Positions 1-6,489 are shown, counted from the stretch's first letter. The stretch: 7,445 nucleotides of DNA from Streptomyces sp. WM4235 (GCF_001279725.1 NZ_LGDE01000065.1:1-7445); one strand, 5' to 3'. Notes: generated from the sequence alone by a model not told the origin. A program made the numbers and translations.

Positions 1-36
1 GGCGGGCGGGGCGGGGGCGAAGGGGAGGAAGGGGGG
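1..36 (+). other. G-run tract with G-quadruplex potential inside the synthase linker
   Basis: The plus strand carries five runs of three or more G (4-6, 8-11, 13-17, 22-25, 31-36) separated by 1-5 bases, a textbook quadruplex motif. It lies on the template strand of the synthase and encodes the Pro/Arg-rich linker after the acyltransferase. Low-complexity linkers in high-GC PKS genes often give such tracts, so function is doubtful. Confidence 0.5.
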
Positions 37-3000
37 AACCGTTCTGGTCGGCGGCGCTCTGCGGGCTCATCGGTGCCTCCGGTCGGGGGATGCGGTGGGC
101 GGGGCGGAGGCCGCCCGGGATCGGGGTGCCGGCCGAGGTGCGGACCAGGTGGCCGTCCACCAGCCAGCCCGGGCGTCGCGGCGCCCGGTCCGGCAGCGCC
201 GCGGTCCGGCCGCGGAACAGGGCTTCGGGGTCGATCGGGACCCCGGCCGCGGCCAGCTCGGCCAGCGCGGTGACCAGCCGGACCAGACCGTGCTCGCCGG
301 GCACGTCCAACGGCACCACCGTGTGCGGACGATCGCCCAGGATCCGGGCCGTCAGACCGGACAGCACCCGGCCCGGCCCCGCTTCCACGAACGTCCGGAC
401 GCCGGCCGCGTACATGGCCTCCAACTCGTCGACGAACCGGACCGGCCGCGCCACCTGACCCGCCAGGAGGCCGCGCACCCCCTCGGCGTCGGCCGGGTAC
501 GGGGCTGCCGTGGTGTTCGACCACACGGGGACGGTCGGCCCGGACACCGCCGTCGCCGCCAGTTCGGCGGCGAGCGCGGACTCGGCCCCGGCCACCACCT
601 CGCTGTGGAACGCGCAGGCCACCGGCAGGAGTTCGGCCGCGAGTCCGGCCGCCCGGAGAGCGGCCACCGCCTCGGCCACGGCCTCCGTCCGGCCGGAGAT
701 CACGCACTGCCGGGGCGCGTTGTGGTTCGCCACCACGCACCCGGCCCGCGCCGCGACGTCCCGAACCTCCCCCGGCGCCGCGGACACCGCCGCCATGGCC
801 CCGGGATCCGCCCCGGCCGCCGCCAGGATCGCCTCGGCCCGGCGCGTGCTCAGCCGCGCCAGGCTCGCCGTGTCGTACGCGCCCGCCGCCCACAGCGCGG
901 TCAGCTCCCCGTACGAGTGCCCGGCGACACAGTCCGGCCGGACGCCGAACCGGCCGAGCAGCAGGTGCGCCGCGGCGCCGGCCAGCCCGAGGGCGGGCTG
1001 GGCCACCCGGGTGTCTGTGACGGCCGCCCGCTGGGCGGACCGGGCCGGCGCGGTGAACGCGGCCGGCGGGAACATCGCGCCCGCCACCCCGTCGGGGGCC
1101 TCGTCCAGCAGCCCGCGCAAGGCGGGGAACGCCATGAACAAGTCCCCCAGCATTCCGACGCGTTGGCTGCCCTGCCCGGGGAAGAGGAACGCCACCCCGC
1201 CCGGGTCGGCCGCCTCCGCCCGTACGTGGACCCCCGCGCCGGGGGCGAAGCCGCGGGCCTGCTCCAACCTGACCGCGAGTTCGTCCGCGTCGGCGGCGAC
1301 CACGGCCACCCGCACCGGTCCGGTGCCGGACATGCAGGCCTCCGCCGCGAGGTCCCGCAGGGCCCAGGGCCGGCCGGCCGCGTCGTTCTCCTCCAGCCGG
1401 GCGGCGAGCCGTGCCATCGCCCGCCCCGCGGCCCGCCGGTCCTCGCCCCGGAAGCAGAACAGCTCCGCAGGCCACTCCTCCAGCCCGTGGCCCGGCTCCT
1501 GCGCGCCACCGTAACCGGCAAGCACGGCGTGGTAGTTGGTGCCTCCGAAGCCGAACGCGCTGACGCCCGCGATCCGCCGTTCCACCGGCACCGCCCACGG
1601 CCGGGCCTCGGTGTCGAAGACGAACGGGCCGTCCTCGGACCGCCAGGCCGCGTTCGGCGTGCTCAGATGCGCGGTCGGGGGTCGGATTCCCGTGTGCACG
1701 GCCCACGCGGCCTTGATCAGCCCGGCCAGCCCGGCCGCGCACTTGGTGTGGCCGATCTGCGATTTGACCGACCCCAGGGCGCACGATCCCGGCTCGGCCC
1801 CCGACGCGGTGAACAGCTCGCTCAGTACGGCCAGTTCGGTGCTGTCGCCGACCACGGTCCCGGTACCGTGGGCCTCGATCAGCCCCACGTCGGCCGGGGT
1901 GACGCCAGCTCGCGCGTACGCCCGTTCCAGGGCCCGGCGTTGCCCCTCCGGTCGGGGCGCGGTCAGCCCCAGCGACCGGCCGTCGCTCGACGCGCCGACC
2001 GCCTTGATCACCGCGTACACCCGGTCACCGTCGCGCTCCGCGTCCGCCAGCCGCTTCAGCACCAGGGCGCCCACCCCCTCGCCGAGCGCTATGCCGTCCG
2101 CGGCGGCGTCGAAGGGCCGGCAACGGCCGCCGGGCGACAGGGCCCGTACCGAGGCGAACATCAGGTAGTCGTTGATGCCGTTGTGCACGTCGGCGCCGCC
2201 GCACACCACCATGTCGCTGTCACCGTCGCGCAGTTGTCGGCAGGCCAGGTCGAGGGCGGCCAACGAGGAGGCGCAGGCCGCGTCCACGGTGCAGTTGGCG
2301 CCGCCCAGGTCGAGACGGTTCGCGACCCGCCCCGCGATCACGTTCGCGAGGATGCCGGGGAAGGAGTCCTCCGTCAGCCGGGGCAACTGCTCGTCCAGAG
2401 CGGGCGGCAGCTCGCCCATATAGGCCGGATACAGCGCGCGCAACCCGTACGCGCCCGCCAGCTCGGTGCCCGCCTCGGCGCCGAAGACCACCGAGGTCCG
2501 CGAACGGTCGAACTCCCGCCCCCGGCCGTACCCGGCGTCGCCGAGCGCCCGCGCGGAGATCTCCAGGGCCAGGAGCTGCACCGGTTCGATCCCGGCCAGC
2601 GAGGTCGGCGGAATGCCGTGGGCGAGGGCGTCGAACGGCACCGGCGCCAGGAAGCCGCCCCAGCGGGAAGGGGTGCGCTCCCCGGCCCGGGCCGGGTCGG
2701 GATCGTAGTAGAGCCCCGGGTCCCACCGCTCGACCGGGACCTCGGTGACGGCGTCCCGGCCGGCCAGGATCTGCGACCAGTACGAGTCCAGCCCCGGCGC
2801 CCCCGGGTAGGCGCAGGCCATTCCGACGATGGCGACGTCGAGCGGTTCGGCGACGGGACCGGCCTCCTCCTCGGCCGCTCCGGCCGTCTCGGCGGCCCGC
2901 CGGTCCAGGAACTCCGTCGCCCCCCGGGTGACCTGGGCGTGCAGCGCGGCCACCGTCGTGGTCGCGGAGCGCAGGGTGGCGGCCTGGCCGAGCATGAACA

Positions 3001-4816
3001 GCCCGTCCGCCAACTGCTGCCGCTCGCCGACCGGTTCCAGGCCGGCCGTACCCCGACGCACCCCCTTGCCGGCGATCCGGAGCCGGCCCAGATTCAGCCG
3101 CTCCAACTCCTCCCACATCTCGCGCGGTTCGGTTCCGTCCTCGGCGAGTCGCCGTCGGGTCTCCTCGAACGTCACCGCGTACGGGGTCTGCGCGCAGCGG
3201 GTGGCGTGGCCCGGCGCGGTGTGCAACAGGACGGTCTCCTCGCACTCCACCGCCGTCCGCTGGAAGCCCGGCAGGATCGCGCCCGCCGCCACCGCCTCCC
3301 GGGTGAACAGGTAGGCGGTGCCCATCAGTACGCCGACGCGGGCCCCCCGGGCGGCCAGCGGAGCGGCGGCCGTCACCGCCATCGCGGCGGACCGCTCGTC
3401 GTGGATGCCACCCGCGAACAGGACGTCCAGCCCGGCCGGTTCGGCGCAGGACAGCAGCCGTTCGATCTGCTCCTCCCACAGCGGGAACGAGGCGCGCGGC
3501 CCGACGTGCCCGCCGCACTCCGACCCCTCGAAGACGAACCGCCGTGCCCCCTCGGCGAGATACCGCTCCAGCAGTCCGGGCGAGGGGACGTGCAGGTGCG
3601 TCACCGTGCCGGCCGCCTCCAGCGGGGCCGCCTGCGCCGGGGTGCCGCCGGCGATGATCGCGTACGGGGGGCGCACCCGCGCCACGGCCGCGAGCTGCTC
3701 CCGGCGCAGCTCGGGCGGGGCGAAGCCGAGCAGGCCCACACCCCACGGCCGGTCCCCGAGCCGCTCCGCGGTCTTGGCCAGCAGCCGGTGCGCCTGCGCC
3801 CCCCGGGTCAGGGCGAGCGCGAGGTAGGGCACGCCGTCCGCCGCGGCCACCGCCTCGGCGAACGCCGCCTGGTCGCTGACCCGGGTCATCGGGCCCTGCG
3901 CCACCACCCGGGACCCGAGCAGCGGTCTCGACCGGGCGGCATCCCCGATGTGGCCGGCGACGGCTGACCGGACGGCCCGGAGCACCCCGCCCGTGGTGCG
4001 GTGCCTTCGGGCCAGCCGGTCCGCCACGCCCCCGTCCTGACCGACGGGCAGCAACTGCGTCCGCAGGTCCCGGGCCCCGAGCAGACGCGCCGCCGGCCCG
4101 TCGGGCGGCGGCAGGTCGGGCCGGGCGAACACCCGGTGCCCGTCCACGAGCCGGGTCTCGGAACCGTCCATCGCCCGCAGCGCGGCCACGACCTCCGCGG
4201 GCAGGCCGGCCACCCCCTCGACGGTCAGGGCCAGTTGTACGTCGACCAGCACGCCGGCGGCCCCGCCCGCGACGGCGGCCGCCGCCGTGTGCGGGCCGAT
4301 GCCCCCGCACGCGATGACGGGCACCCCCGGTCCGGGGCCGGCCAGCAGCCGCTGGAGGAGGACGAAGGTGGTGGTCGGGCCCACCCGGCCGCCGGCCTCG
4401 TGCCCCTTGGCCACGATCGCCCCGACCCCGGCCGCCACCGCCGCCCGTGCCTCCCCGGGGCCGGTGATCTCGGCCCAGACCCGGGGGGATCCGGGGGCCG
4501 CCGCCCAGGCGGCCACCCGACCCGGGGTGTGCTCCGCGACATCGGCGAGCAACACCGTGTCCACCTGGGCCGGAAGTTCCCCGGGGCCCAGCGGACAGCC
4601 CACCGGTACCCGCACCCCGTACGGCCGGCCGTCGAGCCGCCGCCCGAGCTCCGCGAAGGCGGCCCGCGCCGGTTCGGGGTCCCGGCCGAGGTCGAGCAGC
4701 CCGAGGGCCCCGGCGCGCTCGGCGGCGGTGACGATCCGAGGGTGTGGCTCCTCGAAGGGTCCGGCCGCGATGACCAGGTCACGGGTGGCGGGGGGCTGCG
4801 CGGGGTGGGGGGTCAC
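1..4816 (-). CDS. PUFA-synthase-like type I polyketide synthase, tandem FMN-barrel (NMO/PfaD-like)-KS-AT, 3' truncated by window edge
   Basis: One stop-free frame of 1605 codons starts at GTG 4816-4814 behind AAGGAG (5-nt spacing) and runs off the left edge. Residues ~10-215 form a first nitronate monooxygenase-like FMN barrel (KGHEAGGRVG at 137-146, ACGGIG at 169-174). Residues ~300-585 form a second (AQGPMT 306-311, GSECGGHVGP 431-440, FAGGIH 467-472). A ketosynthase spans ~658-1100 with TVDAACASSL (Cys848), EAHGTGT (His983), SQIGHTK (His1023) and GFGGTNYH. A helical linker leads to an acyltransferase at ~1205-1500 with FPGQGSQ, GHSYGE (Ser1301) and CAFHS (His1404). From family knowledge, the KS condenses malonyl units, the AT loads them, and NMO/PfaD-type barrels act as enoyl reductases in PUFA synthases. 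KS and AT motifs resemble PfaA-type enzymes rather than modular PKSs, and CAFHS suggests malonyl selectivity. The window ends in a Pro/Arg-rich linker (~1570-1605); ACP, KR and DH domains are not seen. Iterative use and a lipid-like product are inference. The class call is confident, the product unknown. Confidence 0.9.
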   Translation of the reverse strand, partial: MTPHPAQPPATRDLVIAAGPFEEPHPRIVTAAERAGALGLLDLGRDPEPARAAFAELGRRLDGRPYGVRVPVGCPLGPGELPAQVDTVLLADVAEHTPGRVAAWAAAPGSPRVWAEITGPGEARAAVAAGVGAIVAKGHEAGGRVGPTTTFVLLQRLLAGPGPGVPVIACGGIGPHTAAAAVAGGAAGVLVDVQLALTVEGVAGLPAEVVAALRAMDGSETRLVDGHRVFARPDLPPPDGPAARLLGARDLRTQLLPVGQDGGVADRLARRHRTTGGVLRAVRSAVAGHIGDAARSRPLLGSRVVAQGPMTRVSDQAAFAEAVAAADGVPYLALALTRGAQAHRLLAKTAERLGDRPWGVGLLGFAPPELRREQLAAVARVRPPYAIIAGGTPAQAAPLEAAGTVTHLHVPSPGLLERYLAEGARRFVFEGSECGGHVGPRASFPLWEEQIERLLSCAEPAGLDVLFAGGIHDERSAAMAVTAAAPLAARGARVGVLMGTAYLFTREAVAAGAILPGFQRTAVECEETVLLHTAPGHATRCAQTPYAVTFEETRRRLAEDGTEPREMWEELERLNLGRLRIAGKGVRRGTAGLEPVGERQQLADGLFMLGQAATLRSATTTVAALHAQVTRGATEFLDRRAAETAGAAEEEAGPVAEPLDVAIVGMACAYPGAPGLDSYWSQILAGRDAVTEVPVERWDPGLYYDPDPARAGERTPSRWGGFLAPVPFDALAHGIPPTSLAGIEPVQLLALEISARALGDAGYGRGREFDRSRTSVVFGAEAGTELAGAYGLRALYPAYMGELPPALDEQLPRLTEDSFPGILANVIAGRVANRLDLGGANCTVDAACASSLAALDLACRQLRDGDSDMVVCGGADVHNGINDYLMFASVRALSPGGRCRPFDAAADGIALGEGVGALVLKRLADAERDGDRVYAVIKAVGASSDGRSLGLTAPRPEGQRRALERAYARAGVTPADVGLIEAHGTGTVVGDSTELAVLSELFTASGAEPGSCALGSVKSQIGHTKCAAGLAGLIKAAWAVHTGIRPPTAHLSTPNAAWRSEDGPFVFDTEARPWAVPVERRIAGVSAFGFGGTNYHAVLAGYGGAQEPGHGLEEWPAELFCFRGEDRRAAGRAMARLAARLEENDAAGRPWALRDLAAEACMSGTGPVRVAVVAADADELAVRLEQARGFAPGAGVHVRAEAADPGGVAFLFPGQGSQRVGMLGDLFMAFPALRGLLDEAPDGVAGAMFPPAAFTAPARSAQRAAVTDTRVAQPALGLAGAAAHLLLGRFGVRPDCVAGHSYGELTALWAAGAYDTASLARLSTRRAEAILAAAGADPGAMAAVSAAPGEVRDVAARAGCVVANHNAPRQCVISGRTEAVAEAVAALRAAGLAAELLPVACAFHSEVVAGAESALAAELAATAVSGPTVPVWSNTTAAPYPADAEGVRGLLAGQVARPVRFVDELEAMYAAGVRTFVEAGPGRVLSGLTARILGDRPHTVVPLDVPGEHGLVRLVTALAELAAAGVPIDPEALFRGRTAALPDRAPRRPGWLVDGHLVRTSAGTPIPGGLRPAHRIPRPEAPMSPQSAADQNGSPLPPLRPRPAR

Positions 4817-4821
4817 GGGCG

Positions 4822-4827
4822 CTCCTT
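4822..4827 (-). promoter_or_regulatory. Ribosome binding site of the synthase
   Basis: On the minus strand AAGGAG lies 5 nt before GTG 4816-4814. It decides the start: barrel-like sequence (DLVIAAGPF) begins about 13 residues later, and no competing start with a better Shine-Dalgarno is seen upstream. Confidence 0.75.
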
Positions 4828-4828
4828 C

Positions 4829-4848
4829 TTCCGGTGCGTTCCGGTGCG
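4829..4848 (-). repeat. Tandem 10-mer duplication next to the synthase RBS
   Basis: TTCCGGTGCG occurs twice in perfect tandem (4829-4838, 4839-4848), followed by a partial GTGCGG. On the coding (minus) strand this reads CGCACCGGAA twice and ends within 2 nt of the AAGGAG site. Copy number so close to the Shine-Dalgarno could vary by slippage; that is inference. Confidence 0.7.
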
Positions 4849-4870
4849 GTGCGGTTGCTGCGCGGGCGGT

Positions 4871-4915
4871 GGTGCGCGGTCCGCGGTGCGCGGTCCGTGG
4901 TGCCGTGCCGTGCCG
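4871..4915. repeat. Short GC-rich tandem repeats in the leader
   Basis: GGTGCGCGGTCC occurs at 4871-4882 and again at 4885-4896 (period 14). It is followed by three tandem copies of TGCCG at 4901-4915. No coding signal supports this stretch. It may be simple-sequence drift in a G/T-skewed region. Confidence 0.65.
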
Positions 4916-4950
4916 TGTGAGGTCGTGCCGGACGTGTCGTGTCACGTGGC

Positions 4951-4966
4951 CCGGTGCGCGCACCGG
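4951..4966. promoter_or_regulatory. Perfect 16-bp palindrome in the leader (operator or RNA hairpin candidate)
   Basis: CCGGTGCGCGCACCGG is its own reverse complement over all 16 bases. A CACGTG core (4943-4948) lies just left of it. It could be a dimer-binding operator or a hairpin in the synthase leader. GC-rich palindromes of this length are not very rare in such a genome, so function is uncertain. Confidence 0.35.
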
Positions 4967-5150
4967 CGCCTCGCGGTGGGGCGCGCGAGGCCCTGCGGGG
5001 CGCGGTGTCGTGCGGGGCGACGCGTGGGCCGTACGGGCCGTGCTGTGGGGGTGCGGGCCGTGCGGGCAGGACGGGGGAACACGCCGGTCGACGACTCCGC
5101 CGGCGCGGTGCGTGCCGCGGCCGGGTGACCCGTCGACGGTTCGGACGGGC

Positions 5151-5165
5151 TTGAGCGGTGGTCAA
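5151..5165. promoter_or_regulatory. Candidate LysR-type box TTGA-N7-TCAA (copy 1)
   Basis: TTGAGCGGTGGTCAA contains dyad arms TTGA/TCAA around 7 bases. This satisfies the T-N11-A rule known for LysR-type binding sites (T5152, A5164). It sits in the divergent gap between the synthase and its regulator. The same arm and spacer arrangement recurs at 6430-6444. On the minus strand it begins TTGACC and could double as a -35 element. Placement relative to the predicted +1 would suit repression or a second promoter. Confidence 0.45.
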
Positions 5166-5185
5166 AATCCCCGGCGCCGCGATGC

Positions 5186-5214
5186 ATCGTGCGGTGATGA
5201 CCGTGCACTGTCAA
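5186..5214 (-). promoter_or_regulatory. Predicted sigma-70/HrdB-type promoter of the synthase
   Basis: On the minus strand a perfect TTGACA (5214-5209) is followed after 17 bp by CACGAT (5191-5186), which matches three of the six TATAAT positions, including the key A2 and T6. The predicted start is near 5179. The region is locally richer in A/T than its surroundings. Direction and position fit only the synthase. Confidence 0.5.
5198..5213. promoter_or_regulatory. Imperfect 16-bp palindrome over the synthase -35
   Basis: TGACCGTGCACTGTCA has arms TGAC/GTCA around a GTGCAC core. Seven of eight base pairs are symmetric; only C5202/T5209 breaks symmetry. It overlaps the predicted TTGACA, so a bound dimer would occlude or contact RNA polymerase. 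The binding protein is unknown; the adjacent LysR protein is one candidate, but the spacing is not a T-N11-A fit. Confidence 0.4.
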
Positions 5215-5413
5215 CCGGCATGCGGAGTGGGTTCTCTCGCTCCCCCCGGACCCGCCGGCCGGTTCGCGACCGTCCGGGCCCGCTCCGCCCCGCACCCCCG
5301 CCCGCCGGTGGCCTGCGGAGATCCCCGCCCCGCGGGCCGGGTCCGGGGGCACGTGCGGGGAGAGCCGGCGTGCGGGGTCATGCCGTGCCGGTATGCCTTC
5401 TCGCCACCCGGGC

Positions 5414-5447
5414 ATGAACGGCGCACCGGGGCGCGGGAGTTGTTCAT
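5414..5447. promoter_or_regulatory. Spaced inverted repeat ATGAAC-N22-GTTCAT upstream of the regulator
   Basis: ATGAAC (5414-5419) and GTTCAT (5442-5447) are exact inverted copies separated by 22 bp, ending just before the predicted -35 of the regulator at 5458. This could be a two-site operator for an autoregulating LysR protein. Six-base arms are short, so chance is possible. Confidence 0.25.
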
Positions 5448-5457
5448 CATGCTGCCC

Positions 5458-5487
5458 CTTACAGGTACGGCATCGCCCGGTTACCGT
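5458..5487 (+). promoter_or_regulatory. Predicted promoter of the LysR gene giving a leaderless mRNA
   Basis: CTTACA (5458-5463, four of six matches to TTGACA) is followed after 18 bp by TACCGT (5482-5487, fits TAnnnT). The expected start, 6-7 nt further on, falls on or next to the ATG at 5494. No Shine-Dalgarno is visible before that ATG, which agrees with leaderless translation, common in Streptomyces. Confidence 0.4.
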
Positions 5488-5489
5488 CC

Positions 5490-5499
5490 GGTCATGACC
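5490..5499. promoter_or_regulatory. 10-bp palindrome across the regulator start codon
   Basis: GGTCATGACC is a perfect palindrome centred on the ATG of the LysR gene at 5494. If transcription starts there, a bound dimer would sit on +1. It may also simply reflect the codons ATG-ACC after GGTC. Confidence 0.25.
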
Positions 5500-6387
5500 C
5501 CCACACTCGCGCAGCTTCGCTACCTCGTCGCCGTCGCGGACTGCCGTTCCATCACCGGCGCGGCCGCCTCGGTCTTCGTGGCCCAGTCCGCCCTGTCCCG
5601 GGCCGTCCAGGCCATGGAGCGCGATCTCGGCGTGGAACTCCTGGCCCGCCGGGGCCGGGGCGTGGAGCTCACCCCGGAGGGGTCCAGGGTGGTACGACTG
5701 GCCCGCACCGTCCTGAACGCCGTCGAGGCGATCGACGACATCGGCACCGGTCACGGGGACGCCGTGCGCACCACCCTCCACCTGGTCGCCACCCCGACCC
5801 TGGCCCTGGACCTGGCCGCCGAACTGGTGCCCTCCTTCACCCGGCGGCACCCCGGGGTGGACGTCCGGGTCCGGCAGCGCGACAGCCGGGAGGCCCTGGT
5901 CCAGGAACTCACCGGCGGCACCGCCGAACTGGCGCTGGTCGACCTGCCCATCGACCAGGAGCTGTCCACACACCACATCCAGGAACGGGAAGTGGTGCTG
6001 ATCTCGCCCATCGGCTCCCTACTCCCGGACCCGGTGCCGTTCCGGGTGCTCGACGGGCTGCCCATGGTGCTGCCGTGCCCGGGCACCGGCCGACGGACCG
6101 AGATGGAGGCCATGTTCAGCTGCCTCGGCGTGCGCCCCGAGCCCCGACTGGAAGTCGACGAACGACTCGCCTGGGTCACCGGGGTCACGGACGGGCGCGG
6201 CTCGCTCATCTGGTACCGGGACGTGGTCTCCAGGGCCTTCGGCAGCCGCGCCGAGATCCGCTCGTTCACCCCGCCACTGCTGCGCCCGGTGGGCATCGCC
6301 CACACGCGGCGCCCCCTGAGTCGCGCGGCCCGGGCCTTCATCGCGCACGCCCTGCACAAGGCGCCCGTACGCGAGCCCGCACCCTGA
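5494..6387 (+). CDS. LysR-family transcriptional regulator
   Basis: A complete 297-aa protein, the usual length for the family. The N terminus begins TPTLAQLRYLVAVAD and leads into a winged helix-turn-helix at ~17-58. Its recognition region carries AAASVFVAQSALSRAVQAME, and LTPEGSRV follows at 59-66; these are classic LysR features. Residues ~92-290 match the two-lobed periplasmic-binding-like effector domain (LHLVATPTLALDLAAELVPSF; ELALVDLPID). The frame stays open to 5158, but the upstream extension is Pro/Arg/Gly-rich with no family similarity, so ATG 5494 is chosen. No Shine-Dalgarno is visible. LysR proteins act as tetramers and usually control a divergently transcribed neighbour. Here that is the polyketide synthase, so a pathway-specific role is likely but inferred. 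The effector is unknown. Confidence 0.93.
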   Translation: MTPTLAQLRYLVAVADCRSITGAAASVFVAQSALSRAVQAMERDLGVELLARRGRGVELTPEGSRVVRLARTVLNAVEAIDDIGTGHGDAVRTTLHLVATPTLALDLAAELVPSFTRRHPGVDVRVRQRDSREALVQELTGGTAELALVDLPIDQELSTHHIQEREVVLISPIGSLLPDPVPFRVLDGLPMVLPCPGTGRRTEMEAMFSCLGVRPEPRLEVDERLAWVTGVTDGRGSLIWYRDVVSRAFGSRAEIRSFTPPLLRPVGIAHTRRPLSRAARAFIAHALHKAPVREPAP

Positions 6388-6429
6388 CCGGAACAGGCCT
6401 TGCGGACCGCGAGACATGTCGGTTCGGCA

Positions 6430-6444
6430 TTGAACCATGCTCAA
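6430..6444. promoter_or_regulatory. Candidate LysR-type box TTGA-N7-TCAA (copy 2)
   Basis: TTGAACCATGCTCAA has the same TTGA/TCAA arms and 7-bp spacer as 5151-5165, and the arms extend to five of six pairs (TTGAAC/GCTCAA). It meets T-N11-A (T6431, A6443). It lies 45 bp before the start of the exported protein gene and 11 bp before a TTGACC (6456-6461) that could be a -35, an arrangement that suits activation. An overlapping inverted repeat, GGTTC-N6-GAACC, spans 6421-6436. Confidence 0.45.
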
Positions 6445-6489
6445 ACGGGGCGGCGTTGACCCTGGTGTCGGCATCCGTTGTCCCCTCCC

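Larger units (their letters stand above)
4817..5179 (-). other. Long C-rich, U-poor leader of the synthase transcript (predicted)
   Basis: If transcription starts near 5179, the mRNA has a leader of about 360 nt. No convincing gene lies in it on either strand. Across 4861-4980 I count on the plus strand about G57 C38 T21 A4, so the RNA would be rich in C and nearly free of U. It contains short tandem repeats and a 16-bp palindrome, listed separately. A role in structure, Rho loading or translation control is speculative; it could be ordinary low-complexity intergenic DNA of a high-GC genome. Confidence 0.4.

Noticed and set aside
95..3967. Plus-strand open frame of 1290 codons opposite the synthase
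   Set aside because: It lies wholly antisense to a gene with clear domain motifs. Its product is Arg/Gly/Pro/His-rich with no recognisable domain, the usual result of high-GC codon bias on the opposite strand.
2220..4310. Minus-strand open frame of 696 codons in another frame of the synthase
   Set aside because: It overlaps the barrel and KS coding sequence in a shifted frame, is extremely Arg/Gly-rich and has no motifs. The true frame has KS and barrel motifs throughout.
4939..5154. Small plus-strand frame of 71 codons in the divergent gap
   Set aside because: Low-complexity Arg/Gly/Cys composition, no Shine-Dalgarno, and it overlaps tandem-repeat DNA.
5180..5189. CGATGCATCG 10-bp palindrome near the predicted synthase +1
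   Set aside because: Perfect but short, and partly explained by the overlapping -10 element; not enough for a separate operator call.
5158..5493. N-terminal extension of the LysR gene from GTG 5158
   Set aside because: The added 112 residues are Pro/Arg/Gly-rich with no family similarity, and the family's typical start coincides with ATG 5494. The same stretch holds promoter-like elements.
4942..5976. Minus-strand open frame of 344 codons across the gap and the LysR gene
   Set aside because: It is antisense to the conserved LysR helix-turn-helix coding region and shows no domain of its own.
6388..6430. Possible terminator after the LysR gene
   Set aside because: GACATGTC (6413-6420) is a palindrome, but there is no strong GC stem with a following T tract; not convincing as an intrinsic terminator.
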